DNA of 64,000 nucleotides from Oxytricha trifallax (GCA_000711775.1 ARYC01000191.1:146665-210664); one strand, 5' to 3'; shown: positions 46,155-59,023, numbered from the stretch's first letter. Program-made: numbers and translations. The notes: generated from the sequence alone by a model not told the origin.

Positions 46155-47771
46155 ATATAGTTTTTAATTAATAATCAGATCATAGCTTATTTTGATTTCA
46201 AAAATAAATCATTCGTATTACTGAGCTATTCTTCAAAGTTTTCACAAAGTAAAAGGTTTTTTGAATTTTGGGACATCATAAAACTAACGATTTACCTATT
46301 TAAATTGCAATTTCAAATTAACACTAATTATTAAAAATAGTCAAGCTTATCATAGCCCTCAGTAAGAATTAAAATATAACAATAATCGTATTTAATAGCG
46401 CAATAAAAAAGTATGAGCAATAATTGAAGCAATTTCACTCGATTTAAGATACTTTTACCAGTTGACACAGTGAATGGTAAATCAATTGAAAAGAAGTTAA
46501 TGTCCATTTTAATATATTTAATTGTTTATCAGGACATCGTAATAAGATAGATTTGCAAAAATATTCATAAAAGAGCCCATAAAAAATTACATTTAAATTA
46601 TTTTTTTATTTAATTAAATCAATTCCATTAATGAGTTATTCATCTACGTTTTTATAAATTAAAAAGTCTTTGAGTTGTGATTGATCGTAAAAGCAATAAT
46701 TTTCCTATTTAATTTACAGCATTAAATCAATAATATTTACGTTTCATTTCAATCATTAGATTACGATTTATTTAAATTTAAAAATATTTTTTGAAGCTTT
46801 TTATTTTTTTTAATCATTCTATAAAGCAACTATATTCATTCTTTTAGTATATATTTATATTTATTTTTCTCTGTTCTTCAGTTATTGATTATAACTATTT
46901 CTTTTAACAATTTCTTTTTAACTTTATTTTTAATTATTGAAGCAATTACATGGAGGTGACATTTATTGATTGATCACAATTTTTTTAATTATTCAATACT
47001 ATTACTTAATGATTCTTCATGCCTTTTATTGAAATCTTGACTATAGGTTTATGATTTACCTACCATCTTCTTCATTTTTCTTAATATAATTCTTTAGTCC
47101 TAAAATATATATTTTCACAGTAAACTGTTCTAATTATAGGTTAGAGTTAAAGAATATTCAATATTTTCATTATATAACCATAATATATAAATTATTAATT
47201 GATAATAATCTTCTAATTTAGATGGTTTTCTGATTCAGATGTGGAGACAATGGTTTTAAGAAAAATATGAATAATTTTTTAGATTATAATCTGTAATTAA
47301 AGATACTAAGATTATATCTTCATATTTCTGTTAGTGAAGTAAGATGTTGAAAATTGCAAATTCTAGTCAAAATATCTGCATAAATGAAGCAAGTTGAATG
47401 TGCTACAAACGATGATTTATAATGTTGATAATTGCTATTCAAAAAATAAAAGCAAGATTTTAGATAGAGGATGAGAGATTAGAATATATGATGTATGATG
47501 ATTCGTTAAAGTTAACAAATGAGCATTGTCGAAAGAATAATGTAATGGCTACAACATTATAATTCTTCTGCAACATAGAAGAAATTCTTTTGGAATTCGG
47601 TTAAATTATTTTTATTTAGATGACTTAAAACTTAATTTTTAAACTAAGATTTAATAAATTATGACTTAGAATAATTAAATAGTCGAATAGTCGGAATATG
47701 ATGAAAATTTTAGATACATAAAAAATTATAAATGTTGGTCATTTAAGCCCAAAATTCTAAATTCTTAATGA
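46155..47771. repeat. AT-rich stretch with dispersed repeat copy (46286-46563)
   Basis: 46286-46520 matches 14426-14765, and 46512-46563 matches 17521-17580, all in the same orientation. The rest shows no gene, RNA or inverted repeat that I can support. Confidence 0.55.
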
Positions 47772-48191
47772 TTTGAAGAGTTATTTGTCAAACAAATCGC
47801 ATAATTAAGAAAACTATTGTCAAAACTCTCAAGTTTGGCCAAGTTTTTAATTCATAATTTATGGCATACATCACATCAAATTTTGAACGCTAAAGAAGAC
47901 TTAACTTTGAGCAAATCTAACGAACCTGATACCTCATCTCTTCACCAGACCTTCAACTGATAAGATACTAATGAGGTTACAGAAGCTAAACTGCTTGATA
48001 AAGGATTTTGTTACCAGCCTATGTCCTCACAATATCTTAATTAGTTATCCAATCTGCTCCAAAGGTATATACTCTTGCTCAAAACTCTTTAATTACTCTA
48101 GAAACTTGAAGGCATTTTAAATAAAAAAACTTCTTATCATCTTCAATAAAAATCTTTGTTATTTTAATAATTTTAAATCTCATTTACATGA
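47772..48191 (+). pseudogene. Coding-like frame with one in-frame TGA
   Basis: The phase is open from 47772 to TGA 48189-48191 except for TGA at 47958-47960. Protein-like composition continues on both sides: LTLSKSNEPDTSSLHQTFN before it, and QDTNEVTEAKLLDKGFCYQP then LNQLSNLLQRYILLLKTLQ after. GC content is raised over 47880-48120. No ATG near the beginning. Either a nonsense mutation in a dead copy, or UGA decoded as an amino acid. Family unknown. Confidence 0.35.
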
Positions 48192-49425
48192 TGATAATTG
48201 AATTATTTATTTTTATAATTTTAGAATAAATTTTACCTCGATTTTATCTAATCTTTAATTTTTTACCATATCTTTATCTTATTATTATAATTTTATTAAT
48301 TTATAATCTAATCTCCTTATGTTTATAAGTAACTATCATCTTTCTTATTTCTTACCTATATTCAGTCAAAATAGTGATAAAATCGTGAATAAAATAATGC
48401 TTAAATATATAGAAATCTATAAAATACATAATTTGAACTTTTTTAAAAATATTTATTAGGAATTAGCTTGATTAATAATAAAATTATATATAATTGTGAA
48501 TTGAATTATTAATACTTATTTATTTTTGCTACTTGAGCCCATTATATATATTTATATTTCAAATTTTTATCTTTAAGTATGTTTATTATTTTCAAATAAT
48601 ATAAATGAAGTTTAATTTTAATCAATGTTAAGTTTCATTTATTCCGATATAAAATCATGAATAATTTTTAAATAATTTGCTAATAAAAGTATCAATCTTT
48701 AAAATTATTAAATTTCAAAATATAAAATAAATTAGTTAATAAACATATAAAACAGTGAATAAATCACATTTCATTTGATTAGAAAAGTAATTTGATAAAT
48801 TTAAAAAAAATTTAGTTTATTTAATATTAATCAGTATTATAAATATTAAATATAATAAAAATGGGCGCAAGTAGTAAAAATATAATATTTACTACTTGCG
48901 CCCATTATAAATATAATTATTATAAAAATCAAGTAAATTTATAATAAATAATTATAATAATTTTAAGAAAATGATTTATTTATAATTAACTTGTATTTTA
49001 AGAATTTTTACATTTACTATTTATTTTCTATTTTGACTGATTCATATTATTCTTATTTTTGTTCTTGTATATTTTTAATTTTGTCATTTATAATCTTAGT
49101 TATCTATTTACATTTATATTTTAAAATATAAATCTGTGATTGTTTAGAGAATTTCAATTTATAAAAGTATAATTTTTATGGATTAAGTTGATTGTTAAAA
49201 ACTAATCAAAATTATAATCACTTTTCTTAAATCTTGTATTCTTGAATTATTATAAAAGAATTAATAGTTATTTATTGTCAATCTATTTCAAAATTTACAA
49301 CTTAATTTAATATTCAGGCTTTGAGCAATATTTAATCAATCCTTTATAAATCTTAAAATAATATTGCTATAATAAATTATAATCCAAATTGCTATTAATG
49401 GAGTCAGCTGTAATAATTCCTCCTC
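48192..49425. other. AT-rich stretch with a perfect hairpin
   Basis: 48861-48905 is an 18-bp perfect inverted repeat (ATGGGCGCAAGTAGTAAA) with a 9-base loop. A third, diverged copy of the arm (TTTGCTACTTGAGCCCATTA) lies near 48526-48545. GC-rich arms stand out in this desert. No gene is supported. Confidence 0.5.
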
Positions 49426-49902
49426 TCAAACTTAATATTACTCAAAGCAGTTTGTGACTTCAACTTTAATGAATATGTTGCATGATAATTGTTTGAATAA
49501 CAATTACCTGACATGTTTCAGTGTTTCTTACGATGTAGTTGTGAGAGTTAGCATACAATTCATTTACACTAAACTCTCAGCGAGCATTAGCATAGCAAAG
49601 CTTTCATCGAAAACTGTGACTCCTGTAGACTTAATTTCAATGACAACGTCTCGTTACGCTTACAATTCATGGACATCTTTGATATGTTAAATGGATGGTT
49701 ATAATTTTTCTCGATTGGTCTCTGCTACATTGTGTGGTAAATTATTATATTTGTTATAATCTCTTAAGACTTATTTGTAAAACTAAATGCTTGAAAGTAT
49801 AGTTAAGATGTGATGTCCTGTACTTTATATAGCTAAATCATAACTCAGCTTCAAAAAAATTAGCGTTTGTAGCCATTAAATTAGAATCGAACAATAATAC
49901 AT
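49426..49902 (-). CDS. Probable gene, 158 aa, unknown family
   Basis: ATG 49902, TGA 49428-49426, uninterrupted, with 16 TAA/TAG codons as Gln. GC content and residue use are far better than the surroundings from about 49780 down. It contains PHNVAETNREKLQ, KDVHELQAQRDVVIEIKSTG, VTVFDESFAMLMLAESLVQM and TSQETLKHVRQLLFKQL. The first 30 residues are hydrophobic and may instead be upstream noise. The pattern suggests a globular alpha/beta domain. I do not recognise it. Plus-strand frames over the same DNA are mirror shadows. Confidence 0.55.
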
Positions 49903-50805
49903 CGAGAAGCTCAAAGCTGTAAAAATAGAAGAAGATGATATTTATAGAGACAAGACCAGATCTTAAATAAAAAAAATAACGCAACTCAAGAATCCATAAC
50001 ACATCTATAAGAAAGATTTTTACCATCAAATAAAGTCTAATCGTGTTCAAAGGAAATCAATATGCCACTTTCTCAGAACTTTGAAGAATTGGCTAAAATT
50101 TGAATGTTCGCCAGATTTTAATTTAGATATAAAAAATTATGCTAATAATATATTTTTAATATTTTAATATATGACTTCCCAAAGCGATAAAATTTTTATA
50201 GATTTTTCTCGGTTTGGGAGGTGTTATAACCCCCAATTTTATTTTATATGTTGCAATATAAAATAAAGAGATGTATTAGTATAATAAATTCTAAATATAT
50301 AAAATATAAATCAGAAATAATTAAAAAGTACTGCAATTTCTTAATATATTTACATTCCTATTCTGTCCCACTTCTTGTCCTATAAAAACTTCTACTTTTT
50401 AACTATTTTCTTTTTTTTAAAAAAAAACTATATTAATTTTGTTAATTAGTGATAATGTAGTTGAAATGATATCTCATTTTGCCAACAGGTTTCTTGTTTT
50501 TATTTTTCTGTTCATATTTAAAGAATTTTTCTCTCATTTTCTCAATTACCTCTTGTATATTATTATATTTCTAGTTATTTAACACAACTTCTCAAAGCGA
50601 GAAATTTTCTATTATTCTTTTTCGCTTTAGGAATTTATGAATTATGAAAGAAATGTGCAAAAGTATATCTTTGTATTTTATTAATACAATCTGGAAATTC
50701 TAAATATTTTAGCCTAATGCATGCTAAGATTAAAAAAATTCAGTAACATACTAAAGAATCAAGAAATGTGCAAAATTGCTTGGGAAAAAACATCAAGTAG
50801 CATGA
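49903..50805. other. AT-rich stretch with two related hairpins
   Basis: 50174-50220 (ACTTCCCAAAGCG ... CGGTTTGGGAG) and 50586-50635 (ACTTCTCAAAGCGAG ... TTCGCTTTAGGAA) are similar imperfect hairpins of about 50 bp. No gene is supported, though a minus-strand frame lies at 49838-50050. Confidence 0.45.
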
Positions 50806-51246
50806 GGAAATCTTGTTGTCACATTTTCTCTGCTCCTGGTACAGACGTCTGAGTCGGACATTCCACCTCCTTTCATTTTTAAAAGAGAAAATCGATTGAT
50901 TGAGGTCTCAAATGCACGAATGTCCTCTTACTTCGTTTGCAATGCTTAAATAAATCAAATATCGAGATTCATAAACCAAGTCATTTATTATAAAAATCGG
51001 CTAGTTAGAAGAATCTTACAAGAGCAGCATCTGACTGAGAGCTCCAGAATTGGCAGGATAGAGCAGTAATTGTCTCATCTAAGCTGAGAAGCACCCAAGA
51101 TTCAGAGTTTTCTTGAAGTAATGCTAGTTGCCCATTCTATTTGTATTTACTTTTTCCAAAGATTATTAGTGAGAGCGTCACTTTCATTCAAAGTATTTAA
51201 TTTTAAGAAATATAGCTAGCCCATGTTTTAGGGAACTCATAACTGA
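50806..51246 (+). pseudogene. Coding-like frame with one in-frame TGA
   Basis: The phase is open from 50806 to TGA 51244-51246, broken only by TGA at 51085-51087. GC content is raised and residues are protein-like: VQTSESDIPPPFIFKRENRL, RMSSYFVCNAQINQISRF, RRILQEQHLTESSRIGRIEQ, and after the TGA, EAPKIQSFLEVMLVAHSICI. An alternative phase begins MRKSCCHIFSAPGTDV at 50802. It may be one exon or a decayed gene. Family unknown. Confidence 0.4.
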
Positions 51247-53591
51247 GAGCAGTCAAACTAATTATGAGTGCTAGATGGGCAACCTCTGAAAGTGAAAAGG
51301 TAAGTTTATCGAAGACAAGACCTACGATTGAGCTGTAGAGCTCTGAGAGCTGGAAGAGTGAAATTTTTTTTAGAAACGCGTGTTATTTTGCTTATTATAT
51401 AACTCAATAAACTGCATACGTGAGTGATATATCTATTTAAAAGAATAGTGTTATAAATACTGCTAATATTTCTTAAAAATAAGTATGACTTATTTCCATC
51501 TATTTTAAATATCAATTCCTCGATTTTTCACATTATTTTATTTGTTTAATTTTTTTATGAAATAGCTTACTTTCATGCCAATACTGTAAAGCCAGAAATT
51601 TGCATTCCTCATTAAGATGAAATAATTTTAATTTTCTTTATCAGTAATAAAGTTAATAAATTTGAATTAATTTTTTATTTTTTATTTTAAAATCATAATA
51701 TTTTATTTCTTAATTTTTTAATAAAGATTCAACTTATTAATAAACCTAAAATAAAAATTAATTATAAATTTTATTAATGGTTTAAATTAAATTATAATTA
51801 AGCATTTAACATTTAAATTAACAAATATTATGATAATAATAATTTATTTATAATATCACATAAAATAATATAAATGTTTTTTATCATATTAGTTTAATTA
51901 AACTATACCCATAAAGGGAAAATAAATTTTAATTACAAAATAGTAAATGAAAAAGTTAATTATAATTTCATTTATTATAATAGATTCATTAGTTATGGTT
52001 CTAATTTATTCAAAATTATTATAATTAATTCAATAATATGCCTTAAAATGCATATGGAAAATATTTATAATATGGTATCAATCAATGTTTCATTCTTGAT
52101 AATTTAAATTTTGGGGGTTTTCTCAAATTGTTTATTTTTTTAATTTCAATGAAATCATATATTTCTACTATATCAAATAAATTAAATATTATTTGAATTT
52201 AGGTTTATATAATCAATAATAGGTAAATGAATTATGATATTTGCACAAAATTTAGAAAAGTAATGATATAATTATTATTTATTCAGTTAGAGTTTTAATT
52301 TGATTAATGCAGTTATATTTTAGAATAAATAAAACTAAATTAATTTATAATGTTTTCCATATTTATTAGTTTACAAACAATGAGTATTAATAATAATTGC
52401 AGGAGTTCTAAATAATAAATAAAAAATGATACAAATATTAATTATATTGTTGCATTTAAATTATTAATGTGTAAAATATATGACATTGTTTTTAGATTAT
52501 TAGGACCTTAAATGACATAAATGGAATTATATTGAATTTTAACAACAAAAAACTAAGTAGATTATTAGAATTTCATGGGTTAAATTTTCACAGCCTGGAT
52601 TTGATCATAGGCATCATTCATATATTCTGCGCAAATGTTAAAGTTCTTTTAAACCCCATCACTTAACTTTAAGAGCAACTTAGTCAATTTAAGAAACCAT
52701 TCTTGCTAGCTATAAGCTTAAAAAATCTATTAAAAGAACCTTTGAAGATACGGTTTTATTGGAGCATAAGAAAATGTTGATAATATATAGAAATCTACCC
52801 TAATTTTCTCTATTTCATTTAAATCCTTAATTATAAATGAAATTATAGATAAATAAATTCATATTTCTGATATATTATGACTGTGCATTAATTCCTTAGA
52901 ATTTGACAGAGATTAGCTGCATCTATACTAATCTTTGTGAGTATAGATTTTTCATTTAAGAAATCTCAATAAGCGAAGGATATATCATGCAAATTAATAT
53001 AATAAATATATTCAACTATTTCAATTTATAATTTATTCTTATGCTCATTTGATTACTTAGAATTCATCTATTGTGTTTACTTCAATGATAAAGCCAAATT
53101 TATATTAATTCATTTAATATTTACCTTAAAAGTTTAATTGAGTAAACTTACTTGATTTACTAACATCCAATATAAATCTGACTATCTAATTAAAACTTTG
53201 GTTACTCTATTCACTTCATACTTGAATATTTTCAATTTATAAATTGACAATTTTTGTTGCTGATTTTGCTTTTAAACTTACAAGCCCAAGTAGGAGTAAA
53301 TAAATCGAAAATAAACTAAATTATTTAAGTAATCAGAGATAAATTAACTGGGTAGTTTTTTTAAAATAGGATGAAAGATTATATAATAACATTGTTAGTT
53401 AGTATCTTATTTATATGCCTATTCATTTCAATTTATTGAACTAATTAAAACAATAAAATGAACGATTCAAGCGAAATATAATTATATTAGTTTTATAAAA
53501 ATAAGTATTGAATTGTTCTATTTATTTATAGGATTAAAATGAGAATATTATTATACTTTAAGATTAGAAGATATTACTATACTACTACGTT
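51247..53591. other. AT-rich stretch without a supported gene
   Basis: Extremely AT-rich from 51500 on. No repeat of note. The last eight bases before the next element belong to its target repeat (53592-53599). Confidence 0.5.
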
Positions 53592-53599
53592 GCTCTTTA

Positions 53600-54439
53600 G
53601 GGGGGGGGGTCTAAGTCGGTGCAAAAATTTTTTCAAAATCCTAAGTCGGTGCAAAATTTTTTTTCTCAAAAACATCAAAATCCCTAAGTCGGTGCATGAT
53701 CAATTTTTGACATTATTGATATAATTTATCATCCTACCCCAGATAAAAAGTCTCATTATTAACAAAAATTTATGTCTCAGCTTCTGAATCGAACTCCTTC
53801 ATGAAATTTCGATCATAGTACATTCATAATAGTATTACAAAAATATATTTTTTCTCGGTGGCAGATATTTGTTTAAGTAAAAATAATAAAATATTGTTTC
53901 ATATTTGAATGACTAATTAGTCAGTACAACAAAAATGGGGAGTAAGAACATCATAATTATTCACTAAGCTTAATGTTGTCTGGAATGAATATAAAAACCA
54001 TTGACTCAATTAATTGTTTTTTTAAATACACAAATCAATGTTTACGATTTTTTTAATTCCAGACAACATTAAGCTTAGCGAATAATTATGATGTTCTTAA
54101 TCCCCATTTTTGTTGTACTGACTAATTAGTCATTAAACTATGAAACAATATTTTATTATTTTTACTTAAACAAATATCTGCCACCGAGAAAAAATATATT
54201 TTTGTAATACTATTATTAGTGTACTATGATCGAAATTTCATGAAGGAGTTCGATTCAGAAGCTGAGACATAAATTTTAGTTAATAATGATACTTTTTATC
54301 TGGGGTAGGATGATAAAATATATCAATAATGTCAAAAATTGATCATGCACCGACTTAGGGATTTTGATGTTTTTGAGAAAAAAAATTTTGCACCAACTTA
54401 GGATTTTGAAAAAATTTTTGCACCGACTTAGACCCCCCC
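53600..54439. mobile_element. 840-bp foldback element with 8-bp target duplication and G-run ends
   Basis: Flanked by GCTCTTTA at 53592-53599 and 54440-54447. The left end is G10 then TCTAAGTCGGTGCAAAAA; the right end is its complement with C7. Subterminal copies of CTAAGTCGGTGCA occur three times in each arm (near 53611, 53641 and 53682, and mirrored at 54345-54430). The arms are about 400 bp and nearly perfect. The centre is near 54020. The 8-bp duplication is typical of hAT-type transposition. Repeated subterminal motifs are usually transposase-binding sites, by analogy. No coding capacity. Confidence 0.9.
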
Positions 54440-56960
54440 GCTCTTTAAAAGAAATTAATGCATTAAGTAAATGTATGCTAATCCTTATTAATTGAGTTTA
54501 TTTTACACTTATTAAATGACTTGATAGAATATAAAAATTGTAAGTTAATTTAAATTATAATCTAACTTCTTTTATAAATAAATCAATAAAAAAAATATGA
54601 TGTTTTTGTTACATATTAGCTCCTTTTTTCTCCTAATTTTCTGTTGAACTTGAAGAACTACGAGAATCTTTGCTCTTTTTCTCCATTTTAACTATTAGTT
54701 CTAGTTGTTATCTTGAAACATCTGCTTTAACTCAGACATTTTTTAAATAAGTATCATCCTTAATCTACCTCCCATAGTTCCAGCAAATTCATTGAAACAC
54801 TCTCATAATTTTAATTTGCTGTTAAGTTTTACTCTTCTCTTGTATCAATATCTTCTTACTTATCTGATTATTGATCATAGCAAAACTCTCTATGAACCTA
54901 TCATTTTCTCCTTTACTGATTACCGTGCCTGCTTACTCTTCAACATAAAGTGTTTCTCATTAAATACTTTTATCCATTTGTAAATTCGAAACCAAATACA
55001 TTATTATCAAAATATCTGCAATGTTGGTTCTTATGAGGCTAAAGTTTATGAAAGCAATAATTCTAAAATTATAATTATTTGCTCCTTTATTGGTATGTTT
55101 TATTGTTGTTTCATGTTCTTAATCTATATAAAAACTTATTAATTTATTGCATTTAATTATTTTTTTTATTAAAAGATTAATACTTCTAGATATTTTAGAA
55201 TATTCTTCAGAGAATTCTAGATTCTGTTTTTTTCATTCTCATCTTTGTTAACAAATATATCCTTTAATCTTCGAATTAAGCATTTCTAATAAGAAAAATG
55301 TCAATAATAATAAAGAATGGAGATCAGAGGATTTTGATGGAGCATAAGGAGTTAGTTCGAGACAAGTTAAATTCATTAGACAGAATATAGTCATGAGGAG
55401 ACTTAATTAAGTTATTTAAATCTTTTCTGTTTATTTCTCGATATTGAAATTGAAGTAAAAAGCGAAGGAATTTCGTGTCCTCCACTTTGACTACATCCAT
55501 AGTTTCCTTTTAAATATGTGTTCTAGCACCATGATTAAATGCTACCACACTAGTTCATTCTTCCTCAAATTTCTTTTGACTTTTCTTCCCATTCTTCTGA
55601 AGCTTTTATTCAATCATTATAATGCAAAGTTATCATGCTTATGAGTTCATTCATTCCACCAGAAATATCTTAAAGTCATATTTGTTAATTTTTTTGTTAA
55701 ATCTTAAGTATGATACCTCAAATATATAATGGTGCTTTTGAGCATCATTTTGTTTTCTTAAAGGCACATCATATCATTTTAATGTTTATAAACAAACAAG
55801 TCATGGTTTTTTATATTTATAATTTGCAGCATCAACACTATTTTTTTATCTCTTATCTTTTTGATAATAATTTAAATATAATAAAAATTTAATATTTAAA
55901 ATCTAAGTATATTTCATACAAAAGCTAAATTTGAGTTTCTTTTAAGAAACATAATTTCTATTGTGATTTATTTAAGTTTGTATTCATTATATATCTCAAT
56001 TACTAGCTTTAACTATAATTTTGAAGATAAATTATTGGAAAAATATAAGTTTATTTCTTTATTTTAATTAAATTTTTTAGTTTTTATTTAGATAGTCTTG
56101 CAGTCTACTTTTAAAGCAATTATGACTATTATAATACTGAGATGGCAAACATCTATAAAAGCACAATATAAAAAGTGAAATAGAGTGTGGAAACACAATT
56201 AACCATTTTTCTGTTCATGCCAATAGTTTTCATTAAGTTATAACAGTATTTGATATAATTTATCTCAATTTAACATACATTCTCTGCTGCTTTATTAATA
56301 AGAATTTCTTGTTGTTAAATAAATTGGTTTAAGTTTATTCGCCATATTATCATAACTTTTTTTATATGAATTGCTAAGTCTTACTTACTGTGAGTGATGT
56401 ATTTCAATGTTTAATATATAAAACTAATCTTTGTTATAAATCTTACCTATGTTACATAATTTCATTTATTAAGATCATTAAACTTTTTGTAGAATCCATC
56501 TCTTTTATTTCAATTAATTAAATCAAAGCTATTAAGCAATTAAACAAATGTTCAACAAAGGTTCTTAGCGTATGAATATTAGTTATGATCATTAAAAAAT
56601 TATGAGAAATACTGTATTTTGAAAATTTTAATTTCTTTGTGACTCATTATAATAATCAGTAAATGATTTTTTAATGGAGTTAGTATTGTTAAATATAAGA
56701 TAATAATTCAAGCTGCGAATATATATTTTATCATTACATATCTGAAATTTAAAATATATGGAGATTCTCATCTCTTCAATTAATTGAACTTAATTTCTTA
56801 TATACACTATTCTATTCTATAATAATAATTTGTAAATTTTAGTTTAAATATAACTCGAGGATATATATAGTATCACATTCTTTAAAAAAGCTAATTATTC
56901 ATACTAAATGAAAGGTGCTTCCGTTTCATGTCTACATCTCCTCCCATTATATTTTTCTTG
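54440..56960. other. AT-rich stretch without a supported gene
   Basis: T-rich on the plus strand. Short hydrophobic frames are composition artefacts. No repeat or RNA gene seen. Confidence 0.5.
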
Positions 56961-58111
56961 TCAAAATCTAGCGATTAATGTTTCCCAGGTGCAATTTTTT
57001 GCCTGATATCCCATTTCCTTCTTTAACTTCACAGAGTGTCCTCTTATTATTCTTGAATCTCTTTTCCTCATTGTCCTCCTATATTTTGTTGAAATGACTA
57101 TTTTTAGAGGTAGGCATGCGCCACACGGAACATTTAAAGCCAAAAAATATGGTGAGTTAATCAAGTCTCTTGGGTTCATCTAGCCCACCAGCTCGTGGTG
57201 AACCTGGATACTTACCTACTTACTGTCTCTAATGTTCATCTAGCTAGCATATATTTCTTCGCATCCAGTCTCGCGGTTCTCGTATAGTGGCTTAAGGGAA
57301 ATCTTTGGACGTAGGCGTTCATTTTTCTTTGAGGCTACTAGATTCTCATTGATGAGAAAAACAGGAGTAGGTAGTAACTCTATGGTTGGTAAACTCTGTT
57401 GATACACAACGCCATTAGGGTAGTTGCCCCTTCCTTTCGCTAGTTGGGAGTATACGGGGAAGGAGGCTGGATTATATTATACGTGCTTATATTGCAGTGG
57501 ACGTATAGATTAGTCTCTAAGTCTAGTCTCTACACAATGAGTTAAATTAGTTGTAAAATTCAAACTGCAAATTAAATTGCATAAATCATACACGCTATTT
57601 TAATACTAAAAAAATTTAATTTATAAAAACACTACTCTATCTTGAAATTATGTTCATTCGAGAAAGAGTGCGATAAAAAATAATTAAATTACTCATATCT
57701 TGAAAAAGTTTATACAAAGTTTTCAATAAATGAATGTTTATTTTTAAAGAATATCAAATTATAAATACATTTTTTTAACTCTAAAGAAAATTATGATTAT
57801 TTTTTAAAAAAAACTATATGTTTTAGAAATAAATTATTTTTTAATTATGATTTAATTATATATTCTTTAAAAATAAACATTACTTTATTGCAAACTTATT
57901 ATAAACTTATTCAAGATATGAGTAATTTAATTATTTTTTATCGCACTCTTTCTCGAAATGAACATAATTTCAAGATAGAGTAGTGTTTTTATAAATTAAA
58001 TTTTTTTAGTATTAAAATAGCGTGTATGATTTATGCAATTTAATTTGCAGTTTGAATTTTACAACTAATTTAACTCATTGTGTAGAGACTTAGAGACTAT
58101 ATTGGAATCAT
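56961..58111 (-). CDS. Gene of 187 codons split by a TA-flanked palindrome
   Basis: ATG at 58111 (minus), stop TGA 56963-56961. After four codons the gene is interrupted by 57513-58099. Removing that segment and keeping one TA gives codon ATA then TAA (Gln) and continues in frame for 183 codons. GC content is about 40% over 56961-57480, unique in this part of the window. Segments include SFPVYSQLAKGRGNYPNGVV, LPTIELLPTPVFLINENLVA, ENRETGCEEIYASQMNIRDS, ALNVPCGACLPLKIVISTKY, and a basic C-terminus RTMRKRDSRIIRGHSVKLKK. No family recognised. The intact frame and start codon suggest a functional gene if the insert is an excised germline sequence. Confidence 0.65.
57513..58099. mobile_element. 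587-bp TA-flanked palindromic element in a gene (candidate IES)
   Basis: TA at 57511-57512 and 58098-58099. The ends GTCTCTAAGTC (left) and its complement GACTTAGAGAC (right) open arms of about 270 bp, including CTACACAATGAGTTAAATTA and ATCTTGAAATTATGTTCATT. The left end has a small internal duplication (TAGTCTC). Very AT-rich, no coding capacity. It interrupts codon 5 of the gene, and precise TA-to-TA removal restores that gene. Confidence 0.85.
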
Positions 58112-58580
58112 GATTCTTACTTATGAATAAGCATGTGGTCAGGTACCTTCTAGAAATATTTAAAATTGTAAATTTCAGCCATAATAAAAGGTCTTCTTTA
58201 ATTTGCTTAAAATCATCATCATCAAGCAAGTCCCTTTAAATTACCAAAGAGTTTATTAGGAATTTTATGTTTGTATTCCCTTCAGCTGGTAACTATTGTA
58301 CCACCTAAATCATATAAGTCAATAATTCTTAGTGTCTTGCTTGGGATAAACTATAATATAATTTTTAAGCAGAATTTCTAAGAAAACTCCCTGATGTTTG
58401 CAATGCCATCCCAACTTTGCCCATTGAAAATTTAATTAGGAAAACTTTAACCACAATAAGGAAAACGTTTAAGATTTCTGATATAAACGGTGATTCCTGA
58501 ATTTGTTGCTTGTAATTTATACTGAAATTCATGAGAACAGTATGTAAACTCAAACGATCTCCATCCACATAAATCTAGTT
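58112..58580. other. AT-rich stretch without a supported gene
   Basis: A minus-strand frame (58365-58568) is open with the standard code, but its composition is unconvincing. Nothing else seen. Confidence 0.4.
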
Positions 58581-58856
58581 ATTGTAGGAATACATTTGAT
58601 TTGGGAAATTATATTAAAATTAATTAATTAAAATTGCAAATTCACGGCAGTTAACTTTTTGGAAACGTAGACAATATGGTACTTGTTTGATAGGGAATTC
58701 AAAATTAGTTGGACTTTACTATTGGCGGTACTCCTCTATCGCATCCCCAGTGCGAGATAACTCGACTTTAATTTTTGGTAAAGTTAACTGCCGTGATTTT
58801 GCAATTTTAATTAATTAATTTAAATATAATTTCCCAAATAAAATGAATTCCTACAA
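58581..58856. mobile_element. Small palindromic element, relative of 30591-31009
   Basis: Ends ATTGTAGGAATACATTTGAT and the complement of TTGTAGGAATTCATTTTATT. Shares inner blocks with 30591-31009: GGCAGTTAAC, GAATTCAAAATTAG-TGGACTTT, GGCGGTACT-CTATCGCATCC and GATAACTCGACTTTAAT. Here the centre is shorter and one arm is partly deleted. No coding capacity. Confidence 0.7.
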
Positions 58857-59023
58857 ATATATTTTTAACTTTATGCTATATAAAAGTAAGATATAATTAA
58901 TAAACTTTAAGTTAGTTTAAAAATCATACTGCAAATCAGAAATAAGAAATGTATAATTTTAACATCATTTATGAATTACTATGCATGTTAATAGCTTTAT
59001 TTCTAACTTTATAAGTAAATCCA

